Assembly (NCBI GenBank): GCA_020631355.1
Contig: JAHDHL010000014.1
Location: 57,902-121,901, forward strand
DNA length: 64,000 nucleotides
Reading direction: 5' to 3'
Source: Saprospiraceae bacterium
Lineage (GTDB): Bacteria > Bacteroidota > Bacteroidia > Chitinophagales > Saprospiraceae
In this document: positions 1 to 12,925 of the stretch, piece after piece
How the letters are laid out: the number at the start of each line of letters is the position of its first letter
Numbering within the stretch: the first letter of the stretch is position 1
Notes under the pieces: generated by a model
What the model saw: only the letters and a program-made list of their open reading frames with translations
Databases searched by the model: none
What the model was told of the DNA's origin: nothing
Translations under genes and position numbers: made by a program

Positions 1-3850
<3,850 letters not shown>

Positions 3851-4009
3851 GTTGATTGTTGTTTTGCAACCTTATAGTTCTTAAAAAAACAGACATATAA
3901 AGATAGATGAACATTCGCTCAATCCATAATGAAATAATGTATCGCTTTAAGCAATATATCAGATTAATCGAAATGTCATTTGAAAATTCTGTATTATGAC
4001 CATAAATAA

Positions 4010-4017
4010 TAATTTTG
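4010..4017 (+). promoter_or_regulatory. Bacteroidota -7 element (TAATTTTG) for the SIS-domain isomerase gene
   Basis: TAATTTTG is a perfect match to TAnnTTTG. A TTTG lies upstream at 3979, with a 27-nt spacer that is longer than usual. The element sits 33 bases before the ATG at 4050 and inside the longer reading frame that begins at 3996, so it favours the downstream start. Confidence 0.45.
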
Positions 4018-4049
4018 CTGTACAAGCTTATTTTAAGAGCAAAAAAACT

Positions 4050-5030
4050 ATGGAAGATCTCATCAATCAATTTCCCGTTCATCTTAAGACACAACTGGAA
4101 ACGCATTCATTTGACCAGTTGGACGCCGATGGCATATCCAATGTGGTCATCCTAGGAATGGGTGGTTCAGGTATTGGTGGGAGAATCGTACAATCACTCG
4201 TATCAGAGGAATGTTCAGTTCCCATAATCATTGTGAATAATTATGCCATACCGGGTTTTGTGAATCAGAACAGTTTGGTTATTGCTTCCTCTTATTCAGG
4301 GAATACGGAGGAAACCTTGGCTGCTTTCAGAAAAGCGCAAGAGAAAAAAGCCAGACTAGCAGCCATCACATCAGGTGGAAAGATGGAGGCATTGTGTAAT
4401 ACCTCATCTTTTCCCTATGTAAAATTGCCGGGAGGATATCCGGCTCCTAGGGCTTGCCTTGGATTTTCAACTCTTGCATTATTAAAAGTGCTGAATGCTT
4501 TCGGATTGATTGGTGTTGGCTTATTGAATGAAATGGGTGATGTAAGTGATTTCTTGATCAATCATCAATCCGATATCAGGAAACTTGCAAAGGAAGTGGC
4601 TGAATCCACTCATGGGAAGATGAAAGTCCTTTATGCTGAGAATGATTTTGCGGCTGTCTTGGTAAGATGGGCCCAACAAATCAACGAAAACGCCAAGGAA
4701 TTGGCACTTCATCATACCATACCTGAGATGAATCACAATGAAATAGTAGGCTGGGAATCCGAAAATAAGGAAAAAGCCGTGATTTATCTAAGGAACCGTG
4801 ATGACTTGGAAAGAAACCAAAAAAGGATGGATATCATGCGGGTGACCATTGAACCCAATGCCGCATCCATTACGGAAATTGAAGCCCAAGGGAAAAATTT
4901 TATGGAAAAATTATTCTATTCCATACATTTGGGTGACTATCTTTCATTAGAAATGTCTATTTTGAACGAAGTGGATGTCATGTCCATTGAATCCATAAAC
5001 CACCTCAAAGGTGAATTAGCCAAATTGTAG
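4050..5030 (+). CDS. Bifunctional phosphoglucose/phosphomannose isomerase (SIS domain)
   Basis: A 326-aa protein that interconverts glucose-6-P or mannose-6-P with fructose-6-P in the cytoplasm. The N-terminal SIS domain has the phosphosugar-binding features VVILGMGGSGIGGRIV (about residues 30-45) and SSYSGNTEET, and the C-terminal half resembles the bifunctional PGI/PMI family rather than classical PGI. The family usually begins close to the MxDLIxxFPxxL segment, which matches an ATG at 4050. A longer frame opens at 3996, but a TAATTTTG promoter element falls between the two, so 4050 is preferred. The gene stands alone, divergent from the giant surface protein and convergent with the next unknown gene. 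Confidence 0.88.
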   Translation: MEDLINQFPVHLKTQLETHSFDQLDADGISNVVILGMGGSGIGGRIVQSLVSEECSVPIIIVNNYAIPGFVNQNSLVIASSYSGNTEETLAAFRKAQEKKARLAAITSGGKMEALCNTSSFPYVKLPGGYPAPRACLGFSTLALLKVLNAFGLIGVGLLNEMGDVSDFLINHQSDIRKLAKEVAESTHGKMKVLYAENDFAAVLVRWAQQINENAKELALHHTIPEMNHNEIVGWESENKEKAVIYLRNRDDLERNQKRMDIMRVTIEPNAASITEIEAQGKNFMEKLFYSIHLGDYLSLEMSILNEVDVMSIESINHLKGELAKL

Positions 5031-5079
5031 GAAAACAAAAGTAGAACTACATAAGATGGATTAGGGTATTGGCCTTGTG

Positions 5080-5664
5080 TCAGTACCTTAATTTTTTTGT
5101 CTCACCTGAAAGTAATAATTCCACCAAATCCAGTACTTGTTTGGGTTTTAGCATTCTCCAATTAACGGTATTGAAAGGCGCTCCGAAATTTGTATAAAAA
5201 TTCAATTGCCCCTCTTTCATTTCATCCTCAACATGGTCAAGTGTATTGATGAAACTAATCCAACCCCCTTCTTCGACGATATCATTTTGCCATTCTTCAT
5301 AATAATCATCATCACCCACATGAAAATTGAGCACATTTTCACAAATGATGATATACTTATGGATACCATGTTCAATCATAGGGTCGATGACATCCCTTTT
5401 TAGGAACATGATATCATTGTTGAGACAATCATTCCATTCTCCCAGCATTTCGAATATGGCATAGCCCCTATCATAATCCGTGAATAATAGTTTGGTGTAT
5501 AAAGTCGCAGAACCGAATGCATCCCACTGAGGATGAACGAAGTAGTTGTAGATTTTATTGGAAAATGTGAATTCGTCGTAAATTCTTCCAAAGAAAGGCG
5601 TCCTATCATCATTGGAGGATATGTACTTGTCTCTCCAGTGGTAGTGTGGTTCTATATCATGCAT
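5080..5664 (-). CDS. Conserved hypothetical protein, 194 aa
   Basis: A soluble acidic protein with no signal peptide or membrane segment. It is rich in aromatic residues and Asp/Glu (for example the HVGDDDYYEEW stretch). I do not recognise the family. It converges with the isomerase gene, leaving 49 bases between stop codons, and is divergent from rimO. The coding call rests on a full-length frame with protein-like composition and no better overlapping frame; function is unknown. Confidence 0.7.
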   Translation of the reverse strand: MHDIEPHYHWRDKYISSNDDRTPFFGRIYDEFTFSNKIYNYFVHPQWDAFGSATLYTKLLFTDYDRGYAIFEMLGEWNDCLNNDIMFLKRDVIDPMIEHGIHKYIIICENVLNFHVGDDDYYEEWQNDIVEEGGWISFINTLDHVEDEMKEGQLNFYTNFGAPFNTVNWRMLKPKQVLDLVELLLSGETKKLRY

Positions 5665-5774
5665 GAATTATAATTGGTATTTTATGCTAATTTCTCAATC
5701 GTATGAAACGCAATGTAGCCAAAAGAAAGTATTACAGCAATATTGTGAATTTGGTTTAATCTTTTAATGGATTT

Positions 5775-5811
5775 TTTGTTGGGCCAAACCGTCAGGAAGG
5801 GTGTATATTTG
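5775..5811 (+). promoter_or_regulatory. Promoter of rimO (TTTG/TTG ... TATATTTG)
   Basis: TATATTTG at 5804-5811 is a perfect TAnnTTTG element. TTTG at 5775 or TTG at 5779 lies 22-25 bases upstream. Transcription would begin at about 5816-5818, at or next to the ATG of rimO, which suggests a leaderless message. Confidence 0.55.
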
Positions 5812-5815
5812 CGAC

Positions 5816-7135
5816 ATGAAAGCCAAAACGCTAAGAAAGGATAAGATTAATGTCATCACATTGGGGTGTTCGAAGAACCTTGTGGATTCTGAAAATCTGA
5901 TTACCCAACTCAAGGGGAATGATTATGAGGTATTCCATGAAAAGAACAACAGTGATGCGAATGTGATTATTGTCAATACCTGTGGTTTCATTGATTTGGC
6001 CAAGGAGGAATCCGTGAATACCATCTTGGAATACGCAGAGGTTAAGAAACAGGGAGGGATTGACAAATTATATGTTACAGGTTGTCTTTCCCAGCGTTAC
6101 AAGGATGATTTGGAAGAAGAAATTCCTGAGGTGGATGCTTATTTCGGTACGTTGGAATTACCCGGTTTGCTAGCAAAATTGGAGGCCGATTACAAACATG
6201 AGCTCATTGGTGAACGATTGATAACGACTCCGATGCACTACGCCTATCTGAAGATTTCGGAAGGATGTAACAGAACCTGCTCGTTTTGTGCCATTCCCCT
6301 AATGCGTGGTAAGCATATTTCACAACCCATCGAGGCATTAGTGGCCCAAGCCGAGAATTTGGCAAGGAATGGTGTCAAGGAACTCATGCTGATTGCTCAG
6401 GAATTGACCTACTACGGATTGGACATCTACAAGAAAAGAGCATTACCCGAATTGCTACATGCATTGGCCGATGTGGAGGGTATTGAATGGATAAGACTGC
6501 ATTATGCCTATCCCTCAAAGTTCCCTAGGGAAATATTCGATGTGATGGCTGAGCGTAAGGAGGTATGCAATTACCTGGATATTCCATTACAACATGCCAA
6601 TAATGATGTACTTCATCGGATGAAGCGGCAAATTACCCAGGAAGAAACCAGAGAACTCATAGCATATGCACGAGAGAAAGTACCTGGGATTGCGATTCGA
6701 ACTACATTCTTGGTCGGATATCCTGGAGAGACAGATGAGGAATTCGAGGATTTGTGTGATTTTGTAAGAGATATGGAATTCGAAAGGGTAGGAGTATTCA
6801 TGTATTCGCACGAGGAGGATACACCGGCCTATGGTGTTGAGGATGATGTCGATCAGGAAACCAAACAAGAACGGGCCAATGCCATCATGGAAATCCAACA
6901 AGAAATTTCGTTCCAGAAGAACCAGGAAAAGGTCGGTATGGAAATGAAGGTCCTTTTTGATAGAAAGGAAGGAGGATATTTCGTGGGCCGTACCGAGTTC
7001 GATTCTCCTGAAGTGGATAATGAAGTCCTCTTGGATGCCAAGGAGAATTTTGTTAGAATAGGTGATTTTGCAACTGTTAGCATAACAGGAGCTGAGGACT
7101 ATGACTTATATGGAAATGTGATTTTACCTGATTAA
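5816..7135 (+). CDS. rimO: Ribosomal protein S12 methylthiotransferase RimO
   Basis: A radical-SAM enzyme that adds a methylthio group to the conserved aspartate of ribosomal protein S12. The order is typical: an N-terminal UPF0004/MTTase domain (NVITLGCSKNLVDSE, with Cys in VNTCGFID and YVTGCLSQRY), then a radical-SAM core with CNRTCSFC (Cys 151, 155, 158), and a C-terminal TRAM domain. GTG 5801 opens the frame further upstream, but the promoter TATATTTG overlaps that part, so ATG 5816 is chosen (439 aa, normal for RimO). Its TAA and the stop of the downstream convergent gene share the same TTAA at 7132-7135. Confidence 0.96.
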   Translation: MKAKTLRKDKINVITLGCSKNLVDSENLITQLKGNDYEVFHEKNNSDANVIIVNTCGFIDLAKEESVNTILEYAEVKKQGGIDKLYVTGCLSQRYKDDLEEEIPEVDAYFGTLELPGLLAKLEADYKHELIGERLITTPMHYAYLKISEGCNRTCSFCAIPLMRGKHISQPIEALVAQAENLARNGVKELMLIAQELTYYGLDIYKKRALPELLHALADVEGIEWIRLHYAYPSKFPREIFDVMAERKEVCNYLDIPLQHANNDVLHRMKRQITQEETRELIAYAREKVPGIAIRTTFLVGYPGETDEEFEDLCDFVRDMEFERVGVFMYSHEEDTPAYGVEDDVDQETKQERANAIMEIQQEISFQKNQEKVGMEMKVLFDRKEGGYFVGRTEFDSPEVDNEVLLDAKENFVRIGDFATVSITGAEDYDLYGNVILPD

Positions 7136-9462
7136 TTCAATTGTAGTAAATGCTTGGAATGCTCCTTGACTTTCTTTTCTGAAATCCAGTAGGGAATCCA
7201 TTCCTCATTTTTCCATGTATCCACTTGTGATTTGTAATATGGATGCAGAATCCTTGAAGCGCTGCCACCGGACAATGCACCTCGCATTTTTTCTGTATCA
7301 TTCAAGTCGGCGACCATTCTGAATGAGCTGAACCAACCTGTTTCAAAATTGATGGTATCTCCCTTGTTATAGCCACCTCTGTTCAGAGTTTGCTTGGAAC
7401 CTTTCTTGGGCATTTTTTCAGCACCTAACCAAGTGCTGCCCACACCATCCGGTTTGATGGGGCTGATGAATTCAAGTGTATGAATCTTGCCCCACTTCCA
7501 TTGGTCCGGATCAGTTCCCAATTGTTCTTTCAAATAGTTCTGGGTATGAAGTCCTGCTGTTATAATCAACTCTTTCAGATTCTCTTTTTCAGGTGTTTGT
7601 ATATTATCAATTAAAGCATCATTCCTGAGTATTATGGAATCAAGACTTTGCTCCCAATAGTAGCCATTACCCCAAAACTGTTCCTCCAATTCATCGGGTA
7701 GTTCATCATTTAGAATGAGATTGAAAAGCTCATCAGAAAGCACATGATAGATGCTTGGCCCCACTTCATCAATATCATCCAATTGATTCCATGATTTCAA
7801 GCGATTTGCCAGATTCTGGGTTTCATCATGAGTCTCCAGGGCTGATACATAAATCGGGACCAAAATTTCAGCTTGTTTATTCTTACAATCCAAGATTAGG
7901 TTCCATAAGTCATCTGATGTGAATTGTTTTTCTTCCGAGAAGACTTCACTCATTCTCGAATACCTATAATGAGGTGAAAAATGAGATGAATAGTAATATG
8001 GATAGGCATCGGGACGAGTATCATGATTGGCTGTTCCGACCCAATTTCGTTCCGGATTTATCATATGGGGCATGGAATCCTTAGGAATGAATCCTATCCA
8101 ATGGTCATTCTGGGAAATTGTATGGGCAACCCGGCCATTCTTATCCGAGCGAATAGGAATCAATCCGGTGGTTTGGTGTGCAATACCACCATCTGTATCT
8201 CCGAAAATATAATTGAAAAACATGTTGTCTATTTGGAAAAGGGATGTTCTGAATGACATGATATCCTTAGCTTCCAACATCGTTTCCAACCCTAATGATG
8301 AGTTGGTCGTTTCTGCTTGTGACCATCCAAGACTAACGATATCATCCGTCAGTATTCCGAAAATGTCAAAATCGGAAATAATAGGACCTGTTTTCGTATA
8401 ACGCACGGTTATTTCCACATCGCTACTGTCCTTGACTTTTATGATTTCGTTTTTGGTTTCAATGATGTTCGTATCATTTTCTATGTATAAGTCCTGGCTG
8501 TCCCCATATCCATTGGTTACTCCGAAAGCAAGATGCTCTGTTCTACCAATAATGACACCAGGGATAGCAGGAATAGAAAGTCCAACGGCTTTGAATTCTG
8601 GGCAGAATAATCCTATGGGATAAAAAACGCCCGGCAACATTCTGGAATCCACATGGGGGTCATTGCACACAATGGGTTTTCCCGAATCACTTTTTTCGCC
8701 ATTGATGGCCCAGTTGTTAGAACCTAAGGAGGGGGATGGTAGTAGGGTAGGATTGACTTTGGGGATATCAAATAATTGAGGGGCTGACTGGCCCAAAGGG
8801 TTTGTTGTCGGATTTGTCATTAAAGGAGCTGTCCTGTCAGGATTGATGGAGATAGGCGATAATTCAGCAGCTACATCTGTCAGGGCATTGAGGTTCAGAC
8901 TGAGGATTTCGTCACCCATATTCTTGGCGTGATTATAACCGATGAAATGTATGATGGTCAATAAGTCAATGGGTTGTAAGGGTTGGGGTTCAAGACCGAT
9001 AAGACCCAATTCGACCGGGAATTCATCCGCACTATTTTCTAGATATTCATTATGACCCTCGCAATACCAATTCAGCCATTCCTTAGCCTCCTGATTCAGG
9101 AATTTATAATTCCGTTCGGCCATTGCAGGCATGTTCAATACCCTCATTTTGATGTCCGATTGTAATTGTGAATTTCCTAGGATACTTGAGAGTTTTCCTT
9201 GGATTAATGCACGATAAAATTCAATCTGAAAAAGCCTGTCTTGCGCAACAACAAAACCTTGTCCTCTAATGACATCCGCCTTGCTTTCTGCGAATACATA
9301 TGCGACTCCATGTTCATCCCTATGTATGGATACCTCATTTTCAATGGCATCGATATCCAGGGTTCCATCCAGTTGGAAATTATTGGAATTAATAATCCAA
9401 AAATAGGCTATGATACTACCAATGATTAGAATAACCAATACGGATAAAGCCAGCTTTTTCAT
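7132..9462 (-). CDS. Penicillin acylase family protein (N-terminal nucleophile hydrolase)
   Basis: A 776-aa protein with an N-terminal hydrophobic segment (residues 4-24), so exported or membrane-anchored. The early segment HRDEHGVAYVFAES and the phrase GQGFVVAQDRLFQ are characteristic of the penicillin amidase family. The autocatalytic Ser nucleophile is in LGSNNWAING (Ser near 248), where the precursor is cleaved into alpha and beta chains. Family members hydrolyse amide bonds of penicillins, acyl-homoserine lactones or other N-acyl substrates; the substrate here cannot be told. It is the last gene of an operon with lspA (14-base gap) and the nuclease gene. Confidence 0.92.
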   Translation of the reverse strand: MKKLALSVLVILIIGSIIAYFWIINSNNFQLDGTLDIDAIENEVSIHRDEHGVAYVFAESKADVIRGQGFVVAQDRLFQIEFYRALIQGKLSSILGNSQLQSDIKMRVLNMPAMAERNYKFLNQEAKEWLNWYCEGHNEYLENSADEFPVELGLIGLEPQPLQPIDLLTIIHFIGYNHAKNMGDEILSLNLNALTDVAAELSPISINPDRTAPLMTNPTTNPLGQSAPQLFDIPKVNPTLLPSPSLGSNNWAINGEKSDSGKPIVCNDPHVDSRMLPGVFYPIGLFCPEFKAVGLSIPAIPGVIIGRTEHLAFGVTNGYGDSQDLYIENDTNIIETKNEIIKVKDSSDVEITVRYTKTGPIISDFDIFGILTDDIVSLGWSQAETTNSSLGLETMLEAKDIMSFRTSLFQIDNMFFNYIFGDTDGGIAHQTTGLIPIRSDKNGRVAHTISQNDHWIGFIPKDSMPHMINPERNWVGTANHDTRPDAYPYYYSSHFSPHYRYSRMSEVFSEEKQFTSDDLWNLILDCKNKQAEILVPIYVSALETHDETQNLANRLKSWNQLDDIDEVGPSIYHVLSDELFNLILNDELPDELEEQFWGNGYYWEQSLDSIILRNDALIDNIQTPEKENLKELIITAGLHTQNYLKEQLGTDPDQWKWGKIHTLEFISPIKPDGVGSTWLGAEKMPKKGSKQTLNRGGYNKGDTINFETGWFSSFRMVADLNDTEKMRGALSGGSASRILHPYYKSQVDTWKNEEWIPYWISEKKVKEHSKHLLQLN

Positions 9463-9476
9463 AAATGACTAAATAA

Positions 9477-9998
9477 TTATGATGATGGAATTTCTTCTAC
9501 TTCTTTCTTCTTTTGTAAATAGGGTAGGATATATTGGAATAATAAAATAAAAACCCCAACCATAACGGAAACGTCCGCCATATTGAAAATTCCGGTTTTG
9601 GCAAAACCGAAATCAATATGCATGAAATCAGTTACGGATTGGTATAGGTACCGGTCTATCATATTCCCCATCCCTCCACCGATAATAAATGTAAGGCCTA
9701 ATATCGAATATTTATCATAATGATTTTTTACCATCACATGGATCAGTAAACCGAATAATACCAGAATGGGTAATCCTAACATTAATATATTCCAATATAT
9801 TTTGGGTAGGTCATTTCCTAGACCAAGGAAAGCACCTGTGTTTTCTACTTTGGTAATAATGAAATACTTATCTAAGACTTCGATATATTCATTATATTCT
9901 ACCTTATCCCTAGCGATTTTTTTGGATGCTTGATCACAGCCAATATTCGAGATGACCAGGATTAGGATTAAAATATTTCGGATTAATTTACTATTCAT
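9477..9998 (-). CDS. lspA: Lipoprotein signal peptidase (signal peptidase II)
   Basis: A 173-aa inner-membrane aspartic protease that cleaves prolipoprotein signal peptides after lipidation. Visible family motifs are GCDQASK near the N-terminus, the VENTGAFLG segment, GGGMGNMIDR with the first catalytic Asp, and FNMADV with the second. Four hydrophobic segments fit the family. The window encodes many lipoproteins (SusD, CRTAC1-like proteins, GH97, trehalase) that would be substrates. It starts one base after the end of the nuclease gene, so the two are probably co-transcribed. Confidence 0.96.
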   Translation of the reverse strand: MNSKLIRNILILILVISNIGCDQASKKIARDKVEYNEYIEVLDKYFIITKVENTGAFLGLGNDLPKIYWNILMLGLPILVLFGLLIHVMVKNHYDKYSILGLTFIIGGGMGNMIDRYLYQSVTDFMHIDFGFAKTGIFNMADVSVMVGVFILLFQYILPYLQKKKEVEEIPSS

Positions 9999-9999
9999 A

Positions 10000-12717
10000 T
10001 TAATCTATGAGGTTAACGAGTGTACCATAATCATCATAAGGAGAATTATTTTCCTTCATTTCAAGAATATCCATTAATTCCCCCATATAAATTTCATTCA
10101 ATTCCTCAAGGGTGGCCTTGGTTCTTATTTCAATTTTGCCCTCTCTGAATTGTTTCATTCTCCAAGCATAGGTTTTTTCCATCTTGGACCATATTTCTTC
10201 ATTAATAGCGATATGGTCATCCTCTGGTGATGCTGCGGTGGATTCCTTGAATCCTAGGTTATTCCTAGAAATCATTTCGGCATTCGATATGATAAAATAA
10301 GAAGTATGGGCCCAGGAATGATCTGCCGTAAGCAATTTGGAATACATGACCAACTGCAAATCCTCTCTGTTTTTTATCATATCCATACGGCGGGTCTTGC
10401 CACCCCATTTCAAATCCACTACGGCTAATTCACCATCCCTTTCTAGAACCAAATCCGCCTTTCCTTTTACGGGTTTCCCTAGGAATTTACCCGCCAATGG
10501 CATTTCTGTTTCCTTGATATTCCATTCGTTGTTCTGAATCAGGTTCAATAGTGACCAAGCAGCATGTTTGACCTTTCGCATAAAAGCGATTTTATCTGGT
10601 TCTTTTCCGTACATTAATAAAACCGCACCCTCTCTTTGTAAAAGTTGTTTGGATTTATTATCCAGCCATGATTCAACGTCGGATTTATTCCAGTTTTTCA
10701 CTTCTTTTTCCCGAAGCATTTGTTCGAAAAACCGATGTGCCAGATTTCCTTTTAATGTATTTTCCTTGACTACACTAAGGATGGAGGATTTATGTAATCC
10801 TATTTTATATTTGAATAACCATTTATAAGGGTAATAAAATAAATGATCCAAGGAGGTAAAAGTTTCTTGGTCATTTTTATTCAATTGTTCAGATAAATTA
10901 ATCTGAATCATGGCTTTGGTCTTACCAATGGATTGCTGGTCGATTTTGGACAAATCCGGTAGATTAAAAAATCGGGATAAGAATTTCTTTCCTTTTTCAT
11001 TTTCAACTTGGTAAGTAATTTTATCCAAGTCATCAAATGTAGCTTTCAAATCTCCCTCTAGGGAATGTGGTTGAACTGATTTTCCGGATACCTTTTCAGG
11101 TACAATGAATATAATCCTTTCATTTGTTCTTCTAACGGGCGTATTTCTCTGCCACAAAGAAAGTTGATTCAGAATGTGCGGTGTTTGGATTTGCCAATTA
11201 TTCTTTTTGAAGAATTCTAATTCATTCGGATACCATTTTGAGAAAAAATAATCCCTCTCATGGTCTGTGAAATTCCACCATAGTAAATCCTTGCAATTCC
11301 TTACAATCGAGGAATTATTATAAATGTAAGGAGTGTGATTGATTTCTGTATCCCTAAATAAAACAGGAGCGGGTTCATATACGGTCCGTACAATTCTTTC
11401 TAGCCCTAAATAACTGAGTTTATTTTCTGTCTCAGGCAATTCTTCCAGTAATTCCACGATTTTTTTTGCCTGTTCTTTCAATACAATCAAAGAAGTGTTC
11501 TTACCTCCCAGTTGTTCGTATTCATTGCCTGCCCAATTCTGGACATACTTAAAAATTTGAATGGCTTCAATGACAGGAATACTACCATCGATATGATATC
11601 TTTTCCTTTCGAACCAAGTATCATATTGTTCCTTGATTTGAGCAACATCAATACTCTTGTCTTCTTGGGACTGGGCTTCAATATTCCTGTAGAATTCATT
11701 GAGCCTTGCATACCATATTTCGCTCTTGATGCCCGGACTCTCAGCCATGAGTCTACCCAAGACCAATGCCAATCTATCATCGAAAGGTTTGAGGGAAAGG
11801 GATAGGAACTCAAGGATTTTGTAAGGGTCAATGGGCTCCCAAAGGAAAGCGGTAACCAGTTTCAGAATTTGTAAGGATGGCCGACCAAGGGAAGCCGATA
11901 AAATACCAAGACTGGGTACTCCATCCTGAATGATGGCATTATCCAATGCCCTGTTTTTCTCAGGTATGAGACAGAGGGGTTTGAAGTCTTCATTCAGGTG
12001 AAAGAGCTTACTGATGAATTCCCCGGCTTCTGTTTCTCTTTTGGATCGTATAAGTATCAGACTCCCATCGCCCTTGAGTTCGATTTTTCCATCCTTGGCA
12101 GATTCGGGATGAGTGAGTCTGTATCTGAATTGGTCAAGGTCAGAATGAGTCTGTTCAATATTTTCCTGATTACCATGTAATCTTATTCCCTTATCTTTCA
12201 AGAGATCGAAGATTCTCCTTAGATAGTAGGGTAGGATTTCCTTGGGTTCGTTGATATGAATATCGGTTATCGGTAGTTGCGTATCGGCCAAGCATTCGAT
12301 GACAGCCACATACCGATCGGATAATCCGGGAATAACCCTTCCCTTGGATTTGGTTTCTATAATCGCAATATCCTTAATCCTTGCAGGAGCATCATCAGGT
12401 AATTGGCTGAAAACCATTCCCGATAACAACAACTCATCCCTCATGTCTAGCAAGGTGGAAGCCGTGGCCAATTCATCTGCCTGAAAAGCAGTGCGATAGA
12501 ATGGTTGGGCATCAGATTTTGTTACATCCTTGACCGCTTGCCTATATTGTTCTATCCTAAGGAAATTATTTTCTGTTGCAGGTCCCTCTGTTCCGCAATA
12601 CTTCTCTAGAATGGCTAGGAATCCTTTCTTTCCTACATATATGATACCACTATTCGTGGAAACATTATCAGAATCATATACATTCTCATCGAATTCCAAA
12701 CCGAAAAATACAACCAT
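10000..12717 (-). CDS. PD-(D/E)XK nuclease family protein, AddB/RexB-like
   Basis: A 905-aa cytoplasmic protein. The N-terminal two thirds look like an inactivated helicase-like scaffold, with no Walker A motif visible. The C-terminal ~250 residues hold a RecB-type nuclease core: KGKADLVLERDG followed by ELAVVDLKWGG (the D...DxK motif), then a QLVMYSKLL motif IV-like segment. This matches the Bacteroidota AddB-like PD-(D/E)XK family that usually works with a UvrD/AddA-type helicase in double-strand break repair. No helicase partner is visible nearby. It is the first gene of the operon with lspA. Confidence 0.8.
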   Translation of the reverse strand: MVVFFGLEFDENVYDSDNVSTNSGIIYVGKKGFLAILEKYCGTEGPATENNFLRIEQYRQAVKDVTKSDAQPFYRTAFQADELATASTLLDMRDELLLSGMVFSQLPDDAPARIKDIAIIETKSKGRVIPGLSDRYVAVIECLADTQLPITDIHINEPKEILPYYLRRIFDLLKDKGIRLHGNQENIEQTHSDLDQFRYRLTHPESAKDGKIELKGDGSLILIRSKRETEAGEFISKLFHLNEDFKPLCLIPEKNRALDNAIIQDGVPSLGILSASLGRPSLQILKLVTAFLWEPIDPYKILEFLSLSLKPFDDRLALVLGRLMAESPGIKSEIWYARLNEFYRNIEAQSQEDKSIDVAQIKEQYDTWFERKRYHIDGSIPVIEAIQIFKYVQNWAGNEYEQLGGKNTSLIVLKEQAKKIVELLEELPETENKLSYLGLERIVRTVYEPAPVLFRDTEINHTPYIYNNSSIVRNCKDLLWWNFTDHERDYFFSKWYPNELEFFKKNNWQIQTPHILNQLSLWQRNTPVRRTNERIIFIVPEKVSGKSVQPHSLEGDLKATFDDLDKITYQVENEKGKKFLSRFFNLPDLSKIDQQSIGKTKAMIQINLSEQLNKNDQETFTSLDHLFYYPYKWLFKYKIGLHKSSILSVVKENTLKGNLAHRFFEQMLREKEVKNWNKSDVESWLDNKSKQLLQREGAVLLMYGKEPDKIAFMRKVKHAAWSLLNLIQNNEWNIKETEMPLAGKFLGKPVKGKADLVLERDGELAVVDLKWGGKTRRMDMIKNREDLQLVMYSKLLTADHSWAHTSYFIISNAEMISRNNLGFKESTAASPEDDHIAINEEIWSKMEKTYAWRMKQFREGKIEIRTKATLEELNEIYMGELMDILEMKENNSPYDDYGTLVNLID

Positions 12718-12925
12718 CTAGCTCTGTTTAAATATCCTGATTAATATTCGTAAATAATTGATAAATAAAGAATTGTGTATGTGTAAAGATACGAATTTCA
12801 CCTCGGTATTCCATGCGGATGACCAGAGATTCACGATAATAACACTTTACAGTTAAATAACATCCATAATCATAGGATTTGATTTCAATTGAGTAATTTT
12901 ACGCAACAATTGTATTATTCACAAA

